DNA of 64,000 bases from Chondrosia reniformis (lineage: Eukaryota > Porifera > Demospongiae > Chondrillida > Chondrillidae): NCBI GenBank assembly GCA_947172415.1, contig OX359195.1, forward strand, positions 3,447,501 through 3,511,500, given 5' to 3'. This document shows positions 9,761 to 23,200 of the stretch, one piece after another (the first letter of the stretch is position 1; the number at the start of each line of letters is the position of its first letter). The notes under the pieces are model-generated. The model searched no databases, was not told the origin of the DNA, and saw only the letters and a program-made list of their open reading frames with translations. The translations under genes were made by a program, and so were the position numbers.

Positions 9761-10707
9761 TACACACAACTAGTACATACAAGTACTACATATAACTACA
9801 TACAACTAGTACATACAACTAGTACATACATCTAGTTAGTAGTACATACAACTAGAACATACAACTAGTAAATACAGATTGTTACTAGTACATACACCTA
9901 TTCCATAGAAGTACTACATAAAACTTGCACATATAACTAGTACACACAACTACCTCCTAGTAAATCCAACTAGAACATACAATTAGTACATACAACTAGT
10001 ACACTCAACTGGTACATACAGCTAGTACATCGACTACTTACTAGTACATACAACTAGTGCATACAAGTAGTAAGTACAACAAGTACATACAACTAGTATA
10101 TACAACTAGTACATATGACTAGTATATACAATTAGTACCATAACTAGAACATAGAACTAGTCCATATAACCAGTTCTTATTACTGGTACATATAACTAGT
10201 ACATATAACTAGTCCATACAACTAGTACATATAACCAGCACATACACATAAAACTAGAACATATTACTATTACATACAACTAGTATACATATACAACTAG
10301 TAAATAAAACCAGTACGTACAACAATTACACACAACTAGTTCATACAACTAGTACATATTACTACATACAACTAGTGCATACAACTAGTAAATACGGATT
10401 GTTACTAGCACATACAACTAGTGCATCCATATAGTTACTAGTACATACAACTAGTACATAAAACTATTAACTACAACTAGTAAATATAACTAGTACATAC
10501 ATAAATTACACACAACTAGTACACACAACTTGAACATATAACTAGTACATACAACTACCTACTAGTACATACAACTAGAACATACAAATTGTACATACAA
10601 CCAGTACATACAACTAGTACCTACAGCTAGTACATACAACTAGTACTTATAGCTAGTACATCAACTACTTACTAGAACATACAACTAGTAAATACAACAA
10701 GTACATG
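9761..10707 (+). repeat. 13-bp satellite, polarity ACATACAACTAGT
   Basis: Tandem repeats between the MITE-like copy A and the gypsy LTR. Nothing else is seen. Confidence 0.9.
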
Positions 10708-10912
10708 TGACGAGTTATGTTATGGTAACACTGCTTAACCGTACTCGAGTCACTTTCGGGTAAAAGATGATTATTAAGTTCTGTACAATAGCATATATAC
10801 ATCACAGAAAGCTCTAGAAAGCTAAATTACAAACCAACAGATACAGCAGCAATATAAAATCATCACAGGATGTTTACTAAGCATGCATTAGTTAGTTAGT
10901 TACTATGCTACA
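10708..10912 (-). repeat. 3' LTR of the gypsy element
   Basis: A 205-bp segment bounded by TG…CA (the - strand reads TGTAGCATAG … ACTCGTCA). It sits directly after the polypurine tract and ends against satellite. It contains a TATA-like TATATATG stretch. The partner 5' LTR is absent, so LTR-LTR divergence cannot be used for dating. Confidence 0.7.
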
Positions 10913-10929
10913 GTACTCCCCCTCCAGTG
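10913..10929 (-). other. Polypurine tract of the gypsy element
   Basis: The - strand reads CACTGGAGGGGGAGTAC immediately 5' of the LTR start. This is the expected position and composition for the plus-strand primer site of LTR elements. Confidence 0.7.
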
Positions 10930-11000
10930 AATAGCTAACGAATGATCCATTATAAAGTGAAACGGTCCGGAAAATGAACATGCCGTCCAGAACGAGTTGT

Positions 11001-14000
11001 TCATAACGGTGACTCAGATGATGTGGTCTCTGGAGGTGTGGGAGAGGTAAACTGTAGCTGGTCTGAAGCCGGGAGCAAAACGTCAAGGTGGGCTGGCTTT
11101 AAGCGATCGAAGGAGATGGTTTGCTGCTGTCCTTTGACACTGACAGTATAATACTTATCAGATCTCTTAAGAACCTTGAAAGGACCATCGTAGGGATGCT
11201 GTAAGGATCTACATATGGCATCTCGACAAACAAAAACATGTGTACATGAATGAAGGGCTGGACTCACATGTGCCTTCTTCTGAGAATGATGATGGGGTGG
11301 TATAGCCCGAAGTTGCTGCATGGTACACTGGAGGCGTGAAACATAGGCCAGCAGATCTACAGTGTCAATGTCCTGGCTGGTGCTGAAAAATTCCCCTGGT
11401 AAGCGTAGGGTGGTGCCATACACCAACTCTGAAGCGGTACAGTTTAAGTCTTCCTTCAATGCCGTACGAATACCTAAGAGTACTAGAGGTAGTGAGTCCA
11501 TCCACTGCACTTGGGGTAAGTGAGTCATCAGTCCTACTTTAAGCTGTGGATGTAAACACTCGACCAATCCATTAGCACAAGGATGGTAGGCGGATGTTCG
11601 AATTTGGTGAGATCCCAGTAAGTTCATCAACTGTCTCCAAAGGGCAGACTCGAATTGAGCACCTCGGTCAGTGGTGATGGTGGAGGGTACACCAAATCGT
11701 GCAATCCAACCCAAAACAAAAGCTTGCGCTACTGTCTCTGCAGAGATGTTTGTTAGAGGAATAGCTTCTGGCCAACGGGTAAAACGATCAACACATGTCA
11801 AGAGGTAAGAGTGTCCTTTTACTAATGGTAGTGGGCCAACAATGTCGATATGAACATGGTCAAACCTGGCATCCGGAGTTGGTGGATGTTGGTGTAACTG
11901 TGTGCTGATGTACTTTTGATCGTTGGCATTGAAGACAAGCTTGGGCCCATTTGCGGACATCCTTGTTGATACCAGGCCAGACGTAGCATGCTGTTATCAG
12001 GCATTAAGTAGCACGGATACCTGGATGGGATAAGGAATGCAAACTGTCAAAAACCTTGCGACGAAATTCAGGTGGAACATAGGGCCGGGGAACTCCAGTG
12101 GTTGTGTCACACATCAAAATAACATCTGCTGTAAGACTGGGAACCTCCTGGAGTGTGAGGGATGATGAGGTTTCAAGATTATGCAATGCTGTATCCTCAC
12201 TTTGGGCTTTAGCCATGGCCCTGAAATCAATGGCCGGGACTCCAGCTTCATGCAATGCATCCAGCTCCAGGCGGGACAGGGCATCAGCTGCCATGTTGTC
12301 TACACCTTTGATATGCCGGATATCTGTGGTGAACTGTGAAATGAAGTCCAGTTGTCGTATCTGCCGAGGAGAATGCTGCTTAGTCTGGATGGAGAAAACA
12401 AAGGTAAGGGGTTTGTGGTCAGTAATCACTTGAAATGTCCTACCTTCCACAAAGTGACAAAGTGCTCGATTGCTAAATAGATAGCTAGGAGCTCACGGTT
12501 GAAGGTGCTATACTTAGTTTCAGCTGGCTGAAGTTTTCTAGAAAAGTAAGCAATAGGGCTCCAAACTGCTCCTATAAGTTGTTGTAGTACAGCACTGACA
12601 GCCACATCTGATGCGTCAGTAATGAGGCAAGTGGGGGCATCAGGTGGTGGATGAAATAGAAGGGTGGCCTTTGCTAGAGCCTCCTTTACCTGGTTAAAGG
12701 CAGAAACAGCCTGTTCCGTCCAAATTAGGTGTTTGTCTTCACCTTTAGACGGGACAGCTAGTAGTACATTAAGTGGGTGTAGGATCTTTGCACCGTCAGA
12801 AATGAAGCGACGGTAAAAGTTGATCAATCCTAAAAACTGACGTAATTTGCGCTGGGTGGTGGGCTGAGGAAACTGTCGGATAACTGTCACTTTCCCTTCT
12901 ACTGGTTGAATACCATGTCTGTCCACATGATGCCCGAAGAACTCCAGCGACTCTGCACCAAGGACACACTTGGAGGGGTTAATCAGGATCCCATGCTCTC
13001 TTAGAAGTGTGAAGACCTGTCGGAGGTGAACTTTATGGTCTTCTTTGGTGGTACTAGCAATGAGGATATCGTCAATATAGGCGTAGCTGTGGGGCAAACC
13101 ACGTAGGACCTGATCAATAACGCTGAAAGGTCTGAGCGGCATTGTGCAAGCCAAATGGCAGGCGTAGAAACTCAAACAAGCCGAATGGTGTGATGACAGC
13201 AGTCTTTGGAACATTAACGGACTCCACAGGGATTTGATGGTAAGCACGTACCAGATCTAATTTAGAGAAAATGGTGGCTCCATGGAGGGATGCGGCAAAG
13301 TGCTGAATATGAGGGATGGGATAGCAGTCGGGTTGCGTGATGGCGTTAAGTGCCCTATAGTCTCCACAAGGGCGCCAGTCTCCAGGTGTCTTCTTGGGGA
13401 CCATGTGCAGAGGTGAGGACCTGGAACTGGAAGAAGGCTGAATAATTCCCAATTCCAACATACGGTTGAATTCCTGACGGGCAATATGTAGGCACCCAGG
13501 AGGCAACCGACGAGGGTGGGCACTGACTGGGGGACCAGTAGTATTAATATGATGGGTTACTCCATGCTGCAGGGGCTGTTTCTTGTGGTGGGGGCGAGCA
13601 ATGGACGGGAATTCAGCCAGAATGGTTGCAAACACATCCTGAGGAACTACATCTGGTAGACTGGGGCTGGGAGATGCTTCCTGAGTCAGTAAACCATGTA
13701 CCTGCAGGTGTGTGAGGGTGTCTATTAAGGCACTGTGTTTGACATCCACCAAGAGGTTGTAATAATGAAGAAAGTCAGAACCTAATATAGCATGTTTCAC
13801 ATCGGCTATGACAAACATCCAACGAAAGGAGCGAGGTAAACCAATGTTGAGAGTCATGGAGCAATTACCAAAAGTCATAATAGGGGAGTGGTTGACTGCT
13901 TGTAAGGGGAGCCCTGGTTGTGGAGAGGATTGAGGGGTACCTGCAGTAAGAGATCTAGGAATAACACTCACCTCAACTCCCATGTCCACCAGAAAATTCA

Positions 14001-14094
14001 TACCAGTTACTCGTTCCTTAATAAAGAAGAGGCGACTTGATTGTAGGCCAGTAGCGCTCGTCGCCACTAGCGACTGGCCGGCTCGTTTCCCCAA
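11001..14094 (-). pseudogene. Gypsy pol: protease, reverse transcriptase, RNase H, integrase (broken)
   Basis: Segment 14094-13114 has the protease box [13 protein letters not shown] (D37-M38-G39, normally D-T/S-G) and the start of the RT ([12 protein letters not shown]). Segment 13247-12426 holds YIDD (57-60), the RT end and RNase H (CLITDASD). Segment 12450-12004 continues RNase H (ITDHKPL, ADALSR). Segment 11960-11001 is the integrase core with D39, D98 and E134 (35 residues between the last two) and the C-terminal DGPFKVLKRSDKYY region. Neighbouring segments are in alternating frames, giving frameshifts near 13115-13160 and 12430-12450 and damage at 11960-12010, where the HHCC zinc domain should be. 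Domain identities are firm; the copy is dead. Confidence 0.85.
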
Positions 14095-14103
14095 TAGTCA
14101 CAA

Positions 14104-14204
14104 GGTGAGTTGCTGTGTGTGCTGTGTTCCTACTGACAGCAATATTAATGGACAATACCCATCCTCTTGTCAGCTCGGAACCACAGCCTCCAATTCCCAC
14201 GACA
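14104..14204. mobile_element. Chimeric scrap of the R4-like element at the satellite polarity switch
   Basis: 14126-14152 is identical, on the + strand, to 27 nt of the endonuclease region of the R4-like element (reverse complement of 4799-4825; encodes VPTDSNING). It is fused, with a shared GGA, to 14150-14198, which matches 8515-8563 (the element's 5' end) in the opposite sense with one mismatch. A sense fragment and an antisense 5' end joined at a 3-nt microhomology suggest a rearrangement or aberrant integration. 14104-14125 is unidentified. Confidence 0.7.
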
Positions 14205-17200
14205 AAAGTTGTATAAGCTAGTTGTTTGTACCTATTGTATGTACCAGTTGTATGTACAAGTGGTAGGTGCTAGTTGTATATGCTAGTTGTGTGTACTTGT
14301 TGTGTGTAAGGTTGTATGTACTAGTTGTATGTACTAGTTATACGTACTAATTTTATGTACCAGTTTTATGTACTAATTATACTTACTAGTTTAATGTACT
14401 AGTTGTGTGGACTAGTTGTATGAACTAGTTGTATGTAATAGTGGTATGTACTAGTTTCAAGTTGTATGTAGTCTAGGTGTATGTACCAGTTATATGTATT
14501 AGTTATATGTGTATGCACTGGTTATATGTTCTAGTTGTATGTACGCATTTTATGTTCTAGTTATGGTACTAGTTGTATGAACTAGTTGTATGTACAAGTT
14601 GTAAGTAGAAGTTGTATGTACTAGTTGTATGTACTAGATGTAAGTCCTCGTTAATGGCTGTATGTTCTAGTTGTATGTTCTAGTTGTATATACTAGGCCT
14701 AGTTATATTTACTAGTTGGAAGTTCTAGTTGTATGTACTCAATTCTAAGTAGTAGTTTATGTACTAGCTGTATATACTAGTTGTATGTATTAGTTGTTTG
14801 AATTAGTTGTATGTAGTTATATGTAGTTCTTGTATGTACTAGCTGTGTGTAGTTTTTGTATGTACGATTTATATTTACTAGTTTTATGCAGTAGTTGTAT
14901 GTACTAGTTGTATGTAATTGTTGTATGTACCTATAACTAGTTGTATGTACTAGTTAATTATACTAGTTATATATACTAGTTATATGTACTGGTTTATGTA
15001 CTAGTTCTGTGCCTTAGTTTTAGTACTAGTTGTATGTACTAGCTCTATGTACTAGTTGTAAGTAGTAGTTTATGTACTGGCTGTATCTACTAGTTGTATG
15101 TACTAGTTGTATGTAGTACTTGTATGGACTAGTTGTGTGTAACTTTTGTATGTACTATTTATTTTACTAGTTTTAGTTACTAGTTTTATGCACTAGTTGT
15201 ATGTACTAGTTGTAAGTACTAGTTTTATGTACTAAATGTATGTACTAGTTGTTTTAACTAGTTGTATGCAGTTATATGTACTACTTGCATGTACAAGTTG
15301 TGTAATTTTTGTATGTATATACTAGTTATATTTACTAGTAGTAGTTTTCCGTTTTAGGTACTAGTTGAATGTACTAGTTCTTGGTAATAGTTGTATGTAC
15401 TAATTACTATCTGTATATATAAGAACTAGTTGTATAGACTAGTTTTATTTACCTATTATATGTACTAGTCGTGTGTACTAATAGTATGTTCTAGTTTTGT
15501 GTATTATTTCTATGTATCTGTATGTACTGGTTATATGTACTAGTTGTATATACTAGTTATATGTACTACTTTAATATACTAGTTGTGTGTAATGTTTGTT
15601 TGTTCTAGTTATATTTACTAGTTGTAGTTTTCTGTTTTATGTACTAGTTGTATGTACTAGTAACTAGTTTTGTCTATAGTGACTACTTGTATGTACTAGT
15701 TGTATAAATATACTAGTAACTAGTGTATGTACTAGCTATATGTACTATCTGTATGTACTAGTTGTACGTACTAGTTGCATGTCCTAGAAACTAAATGTAT
15801 GTATAAGTTGTATGTACTAGTTGCATTTACTAGTTGTATGTACTAGATACTAGTTGAATATAGTAGTTGTATGTACTGGTTATATATATGTACTAATTGT
15901 GTGTAATATTTGTATGTACTAGCTATATTTACTAGTTGTAGTTTTTAGTTGTATGTACTAGTTTTATCTACCAGTTGTATATATAGGTACCAGTTGTATG
16001 AACTTGTTGTATGTACTAGTTGTATGTACTAGTTGTATGAACTAATAACTTGTGATATGTACTAGTTATATGTACTAGTTGTATATACTAGTTGTATGTA
16101 CTAGTTGTATGTACAATTTGTATGTACTAGTTGTTTGTAGTTATTAGTTCTAATTGCATGTACTAGGTGTGTGTAATCGTACGTACTGGTTATATCTACT
16201 AGTTGTATATACTAGTTACATATTCTGGTTGTAGTACTTTTTGTATGTATTAGTTCCATGTACTAGTTGTACGTACTAGTTTTGGGTAATATTTACTATT
16301 TGTATATACTAGTTGTATGTACCAGTTATATGTACTAATTGTATTTACTAATTGTGTGTAATTGTTGTATGTACTAGATATATTTACTAGTTGTTTGTAC
16401 TAGTTATACTACTAGTTGTATAAACTAGGAACTAATTGTATATCAAGGTATTAGTTTTATGTACTAGTTATATACTAGTTGTATGTGCTTGTTGAATGTA
16501 ATAGTCGTATGTACTAGTTGTTCGTACTCATTAATAGTTGTATGTTCCAGTTGTATGTACTAGGACTAGGTTACTAGTTAGAGGTTCTAGTTGAATGTAC
16601 TCAATTCTAAGTAGTAGTTGCATGTTCCAATTGGATGTACTAATTGTTTGTACTAGTTTTGTGCTAATTGTATGTTCTAGTTTTATGGACTAATTGGATG
16701 TACTAGTAACGTACTGGGTGTAGGTTCTTGTTGTATGTAGTAGTTTTATGTACTTGTTATATGTACTAGTTGTATTTACTAGTTGTATGTACTAGTAGTA
16801 CGTTCTAGTTTTTGTAATGTGTGTATGTACTAGTTATATGTGTATGTACTTTTTTATGTACTAGTTATATGTGTATGTACTAGTTATATGTACTAATTGT
16901 ATGTACTAGTTTTATGTACTAGTTTAATGCACTAGTTGTATGTACTAGTATTATGTACTAGTTACTAATTGTATGTACTAGTTTCTAGTTGTATGTAGTC
17001 TAGTTGTATGTACTAGTTTTATATACTGGTTATATGTACTAGTTTCATGTACTAGTTGTAGTACTATTTGCATGGACTTTTATGTACTAGTTGTATGTAC
17101 TAGTTGTATGTAGTAGTAGTATGTACTAGTTGTATATACTAGTTGTATGTACTATTTGAATATAATATTTGAATGTATTATATAGATGCATGTACTAGTT

Positions 17201-20200
17201 TTAAGTACACGTTTCTAGTTGTATTTTCTAGCTGTATGTTCTAGCTCTATCTACTAGTTCTTGTTATATTTACTACTTAGAGGTTTTAGTTGTATGTATT
17301 CAATTTTAAGTAGTAGTTGTATGTTCTAATTGTATGTACTAGTTGTATTTACTGGTTATATGAACTAGTTGTATGTACTAGTTCTATGTACTAGTAGTAT
17401 GTACTAGTAACTCGCTCTATGTCTTAAATGTATGTAGTAGTAGTATGTGCAAGTCGAATGTAGTTTTATGTACTAGTTGTATGTACTAATTTTATGTACT
17501 AGTTGTGTGTACTAATTGTATGTAATAGTTGTATGTACTAGCAACTATCTGTATGTATAAGAACTAGTTGTATATACTAGTTTTATTTATTTATTATATA
17601 TACTAGTCGTATGTCCTAGTAGTATGTTTTAGTTTTATGTATTAATTCTATGTACTAGTTCTATTTGTGTGTACTAGTTGTATCTACTAATTGTATGTAC
17701 TAGTTGTATGTACTAGAAAACAGTTGAATATATAAGTAGTAGTTGCGTGTACTAGTTTTATGTACTAGTGTGTATATATGTACTAGTAACTAGTCGTATG
17801 TACTAGTTATATGTACTAGTTGTATGTACTAGTTGTACGTACTAGTTGCATGTACTAGTAACTAGATGTATGTACTAGTTGTATGTACTACTTGTATGTA
17901 CTACTTGTAAGTACTAGTTCTATGTACTAGATACGAGTTGTATATACTGGTAGTATGTACTAGTTATATGTATGTCCTCATTGTGTGTAATTTTTGTATG
18001 TACTAGTTGTATTTAGTAGTTGTAGTTACTAGTTGTATGTACTAGTTGTAACTACCAGTTGTATATATAGGTACTAGTTGTATGAACTAGTTGTATGTAC
18101 TAGCTGTATGTACTAGTTGTATGTACTTGTTGTATGTACTAGTAGCATGTACTAGTTGTATGTACTAGGTGAATGTACTAATTGAATGTACTATTTGAAT
18201 GTACTATATAGTTGTATGTACTAGTTTTAAGTATACGTTACTAGTTGTATATTCTAACTCTATGTTCTAGCTCTATGTACTTGTTCTTGTTATATTTACT
18301 AGTTTGAGTTTTTAGTTGTATGTACCCAGTTGTAAACAGTAGTTGCATGTTCTAATTGTATGTACTAGTTGTATTTACCGGTTATATGAACTAGTTTCAT
18401 GTACTAGTTGTATGTACTAGTTGTGTGTACCAGTAACTAGAAATATATATAAGTACTTGTTGTATGTACTAGTTGTATATATGTACTAGTAACTAGTCGA
18501 ATGTACTAGTTATATGTACTTATATTATGTAGTAATTGTATGTACTAGTTGTATGTACTAGTAGTATGTACTAGTAACTATCTGTATGCCTTAGATGTAT
18601 ATATGTAGTAGTAGTATATGCTAGTCGTATTTAGTTATATGTACTAGTTGTATGTACTAATTATATGTACAAGTTGTATGTACTAGCAACAATCTGTATG
18701 TATAGGAACTAGTTGCATATACTAGTTTTATTTACCTATTATATGTACTAGTCGTATGTCCTAGTAGTATGTTCTAGATTTATGTATTAGGTATATGAAC
18801 TAATTGTATTTACTAATTTTGTGTAATTGTTGAATGTACTAGTTGTATGTACTAGTTGTATGCACTGGTTACTAGTTGTATGTACTAGTTGTATGTAGCC
18901 GATGTGTATGTACTAGTTTTATGTACTAGTTGGAGTACTAGTTGTATGTACTAGTTATATGTACAAGTGGTAGTTCTAGTTTTATATACAATTTATATCA
19001 ACTATTTATATGTGTATGTACTCGTTAAATGTGGTAGTTGGTTGTACTAGTTATATGTACTGGTTATATATACTAGTTCTATTTACTAGTGGTAGTACTA
19101 GTTGAATGTACTAGTTATATGAACTAGTTATATGAACTAGTTATATGCATTGGTTATATGTTCTAGTTCTATGCCCTAGTTGTGGTACTAGTTGTATGCA
19201 CTAGTTGCATATACTTGTTGTTTATACTAGTTGTATGTACTAGTTATATGTATATACCAGTCGTATGAACTACTTGTATGTATTAGTTGTAGGTACTAAT
19301 TGAATGTACTCTTTAAATCTACTATATAGTTATATGCACTAGTTGTAAGTTCACGTTACTAGTTGTTGGTTCTAGTTGTATGTACTAGCTCCCGTTATAT
19401 TTACTAGTTGGAGGTTCTAGTTGTATATACTCAATTGTAAGTGGTGGTTAAATGTTTTAATCGTATATACAAAATGTATGTACTAGTTTTGTGCTAGTCG
19501 TGTGTTCCAGTTGTATGTATATACTATTTTTATGTACTAGTTATGTACTAGTTGTATGTACTAGTTGTATGTAATAGTTTTATGTACTTGTTATATACGC
19601 TAGTTATAGGTTGTATGTAATAGTAGTATGTTCTAGTTTTAAGTACTATATATATGTACTAGTTATATGTGTGTGTAATGGTTATATGTACTAATTATAA
19701 GGAAAAGTCATATGTACTGGTTATATGTTCTAGTTCTATGTTTTAGTTGTAGTATTGTTTGTATGTACTTTATAGTTGTATGTACTAATTTTATGTACTA
19801 GTTATGTACTAGTTGTATGTAATAGTTTTATATGCTTGTTATATATACTAGTTGTATGTTTATACAAGTTGTACATACTAGTTGTATTTACTAGTTGTAG
19901 TTGTATGTACTCGTTGTATGAACTAGTAAGTGCTTGATATACTAGTTATATGTATACGTACTAGTTGTATGTACTACCTGTATGTACTAGTTGTATATAC
20001 TAGTTGTATGTAATAATAGTATGTACTCATTGTATGTACTACTAAGTAGTTGTATGTACTAGTTGTATGCACTGGTTACTAGTTCTATGTACTAGTTGTT
20101 TATTCTAGTTATATGTACTGGTTATATGTACTAGTTCTATGCCCTAGTTGTAGTGCTAGTTGTATGTTCTAGTTGTATGGACCAGTTATAAGGAGAAGTT

Positions 20201-23200
20201 GAACGTACTAGTTGTATGTACTAATTGTATTTACTAGTTGAATGTACTAATTGTATATGCTAGATATAAGTACTCTTTACTAGTTGTATGTTCTAGTTGT
20301 ATGTACTATGATTAGTTATATTTACTAGTTGGAGGTTCTGGTTTTATGCACTAGTTGTATGTACTAGTTGTATGTACTAGTAACTAGATGTATGTACTAG
20401 TTGTATATACTAATTGTATTTACTAGTTGTATGTTCCAGGTGTATGTACCAGTTGTATGTACTTGTTGTATGTACAAGTTGTACATACTAGTTGTATATA
20501 TGTTCTAGTAAGTAGTTGTATATACTAGTCGTATGTTCTAATTGTATGTACTAGTTTAATGTACTAGTGAGTAATTGTATGTACTAGTTGTATGTACTAG
20601 TTTATGTAGTGTTTATATGTACTCATTATATGTGTATGTACTGGTTATATGTACTAGTTGTTAGTACTAGTTTTATGTACTAATGGTATGTACTAGTTTT
20701 ATGTACTAATTATATTTACTAGTTTTATGTACTAGTTGTGTGGACTAGTTGTATGAACTAGTTGTTTGTATTAGTGGTATGTACTAGTTTCTAGTTGTAT
20801 GTAGTCTAGGTGTATGTACAAGTTATAAGTACTAGTTATATGTGTATGCCCTGGTTAGACGTTCTAGTTGTATGTTTGAGTTTTATGTGATAGTTGTAGA
20901 ACTAGTTCTATGTACTAATTGAATGTACTTGTTGAAGGTACTATATAGCTGTATGTACTAGGTGTAACTACACATTACTAGTTGTATATTGTAGTTGTAT
21001 GTTCTAGCTCTTGTAATATTCCCTATTTGGAGGTTCTAGTTGTATTTTCTCAATTGTAAGTAGCAGGTGCAAGTTCAAATTTTATGTACTAAATGTATGT
21101 ACTAGTTTTGTGTTAGTTGTATGTTCCAGTTGTGTGTACTAATTGCATGTACTAGTTGTTTGAACTAATTGTATGTACTAGTTATTTGAACTAATTGTAT
21201 GTACTAGTTGTTTGAACTAATTGTATGTACTAGTTGTATGTACTATTAAGTAGTGGTATGTATTTGTTATATGTACAAGTTGTAAATACTAGTTTTATGT
21301 ACTAGCTGCATGTAGAAGTTGTATGTACTAGTTGTATGTGCTAGTAACTATCTGTATGTACTAGTTGTATGTACTAGTTGTTTTACTGTTTGTTTGTAAT
21401 TATATGCACTACTTGTATGTACAAGTTGTGTGTAATTTTTGTATGTACTAGTTATATTTACTAGCAGTAATTTTCCGTTTTATATACTAGTTGTATGTTC
21501 TAGCAACTAGATGTATGTACTAATTTTATGAACTAGTAGTATGTACTAGTTTTATGTATTAGTTCTATATACTAGTAACTAATAGTATATATAGGTACTA
21601 GTTTTATGTACAAGTTGTATGTACTGGTTGTATGTACTAATTGTATATACTAGTTGTATGCACTAGTAACTATCTGTATGTGTTATATGTATGTAGTAGT
21701 AGTATGTGGTAGTTGTATGCAGTTATATGTTCTATTTGTATGTGCTAGTTGTATGTACTAGTTGTATGTACTAGTAACTAGTTTTATATATAGTAACTAC
21801 TTGTATGTACTAGTTGTATGTACTAGTAACTAGTTTTATATATAGTAACTACTTGTATGCACTAGTTGTATGTACTAGTTGTTTAAATATACTAGTAACT
21901 AGTTGTATGTATTAGTTATATGTACTAGTTGTGTGTACTAGTTGTACGTACTAGTTGCAGGTACTAGTTAACTAAATGTATGGAGAAGTTGTATGTACTA
22001 GTTGTATTTACCAGTTTTATGGATTAGTTTTATGTACAAGATACTAGTTGTATATACAAGTTGTATGTACAGGTTATATATATGTTCTAATTATGTGTAA
22101 TTGTTGTATGTACTAGCTATATTTACTAGTTGTTGTTACTAGTTGTATGCACTAGTTTTATCTATCAGTTGTATATTTAGGTACTAGTTGTATGTACTAG
22201 TAGCATGTACTAGTGACTATCTGTTTGTCCTACTTGTATGTACTAGTTGTATGTACTAGTTGTATGTAGTTATATGTACTGGTCATATCTACTAGTTGTA
22301 TGTACTAGTGATATATCCCGGTTGTAGTACTCTTTGAATGTATTAGTTCAAAGTTCTAGTTGTGTGTACTAGCTTTATGTAACATATACTAGTTGTATAT
22401 ACTAGTTGTATGTACCAGTTATATGTACTAATTATACTTACTAATTGTGTGTAACTGTTATATGTACAAGATATATTTACTAGTTGTTTGTACTAGTTGT
22501 ATTACTAGTAACTTGTCGTAAATACTAGTTATAAGTACTAGTTGTAAATACTAGTTGTATATACTAGTTTTATGTACTTGCTGTATTTACTAGTTGTATG
22601 TACTAGTAGTATGTACTTGTTGTATTTACTAGTTGTATGTACTAGTAGCACGTACTAGTAAGTAGTTGATGCACTATTTGTATTTACTAGTTGTATGTAA
22701 TAGTTGCATGAACTAATGGTTTGTACTAGTTGTATGTACTATTAAGTAGTTGTATGTATTAGGATATGTTCTAGGTGTATGTACTAGTGTTATGTACTCG
22801 TTGTATGTAGAATTTGTATGTTCTGGTTGTATGTACTAGTAACAATCTGTATGTATTAGTTGTTTGTACTAGTTGCTTGAATTAATTGTATGTAGTTATA
22901 TGTACTACTTTTATGTACTAGTTGTATTTAATTTTTGTATGTATTAATTATATTTTCTAGTTGTAGTTATCCGTTTTATGGACTATTTGTATGTAATAGT
23001 TGAATGTACTAGTAACTAGTGGTATACATATGTACTTATTGTATGTCCTAGTTGTATGTACTAGTTGTATAAATGTACCAGTAACTAATCGTATGTACTA
23101 GTTATATGTAATTGTTGTATGTACTTGTTGTATGTACTAATAGTATGTAATAGTAGTATGTACTAGTAACTATCTGAATGTCTTAGATGTATGGGCTAGT

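Larger units (their letters stand above)
10708..14103 (-). mobile_element. Ty3/gypsy LTR retrotransposon, 5'-truncated and frameshifted
   Basis: From right to left: aspartic protease, reverse transcriptase, RNase H, integrase, polypurine tract and a 205-bp 3' LTR. This PR-RT-RH-IN order defines Ty3/gypsy (Metaviridae). Gag and the 5' LTR are missing: homology stops at about 14103 and a chimeric fragment of another element follows. The left edge is the LTR terminus TG at 10708, abutting satellite. Confidence 0.85.
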
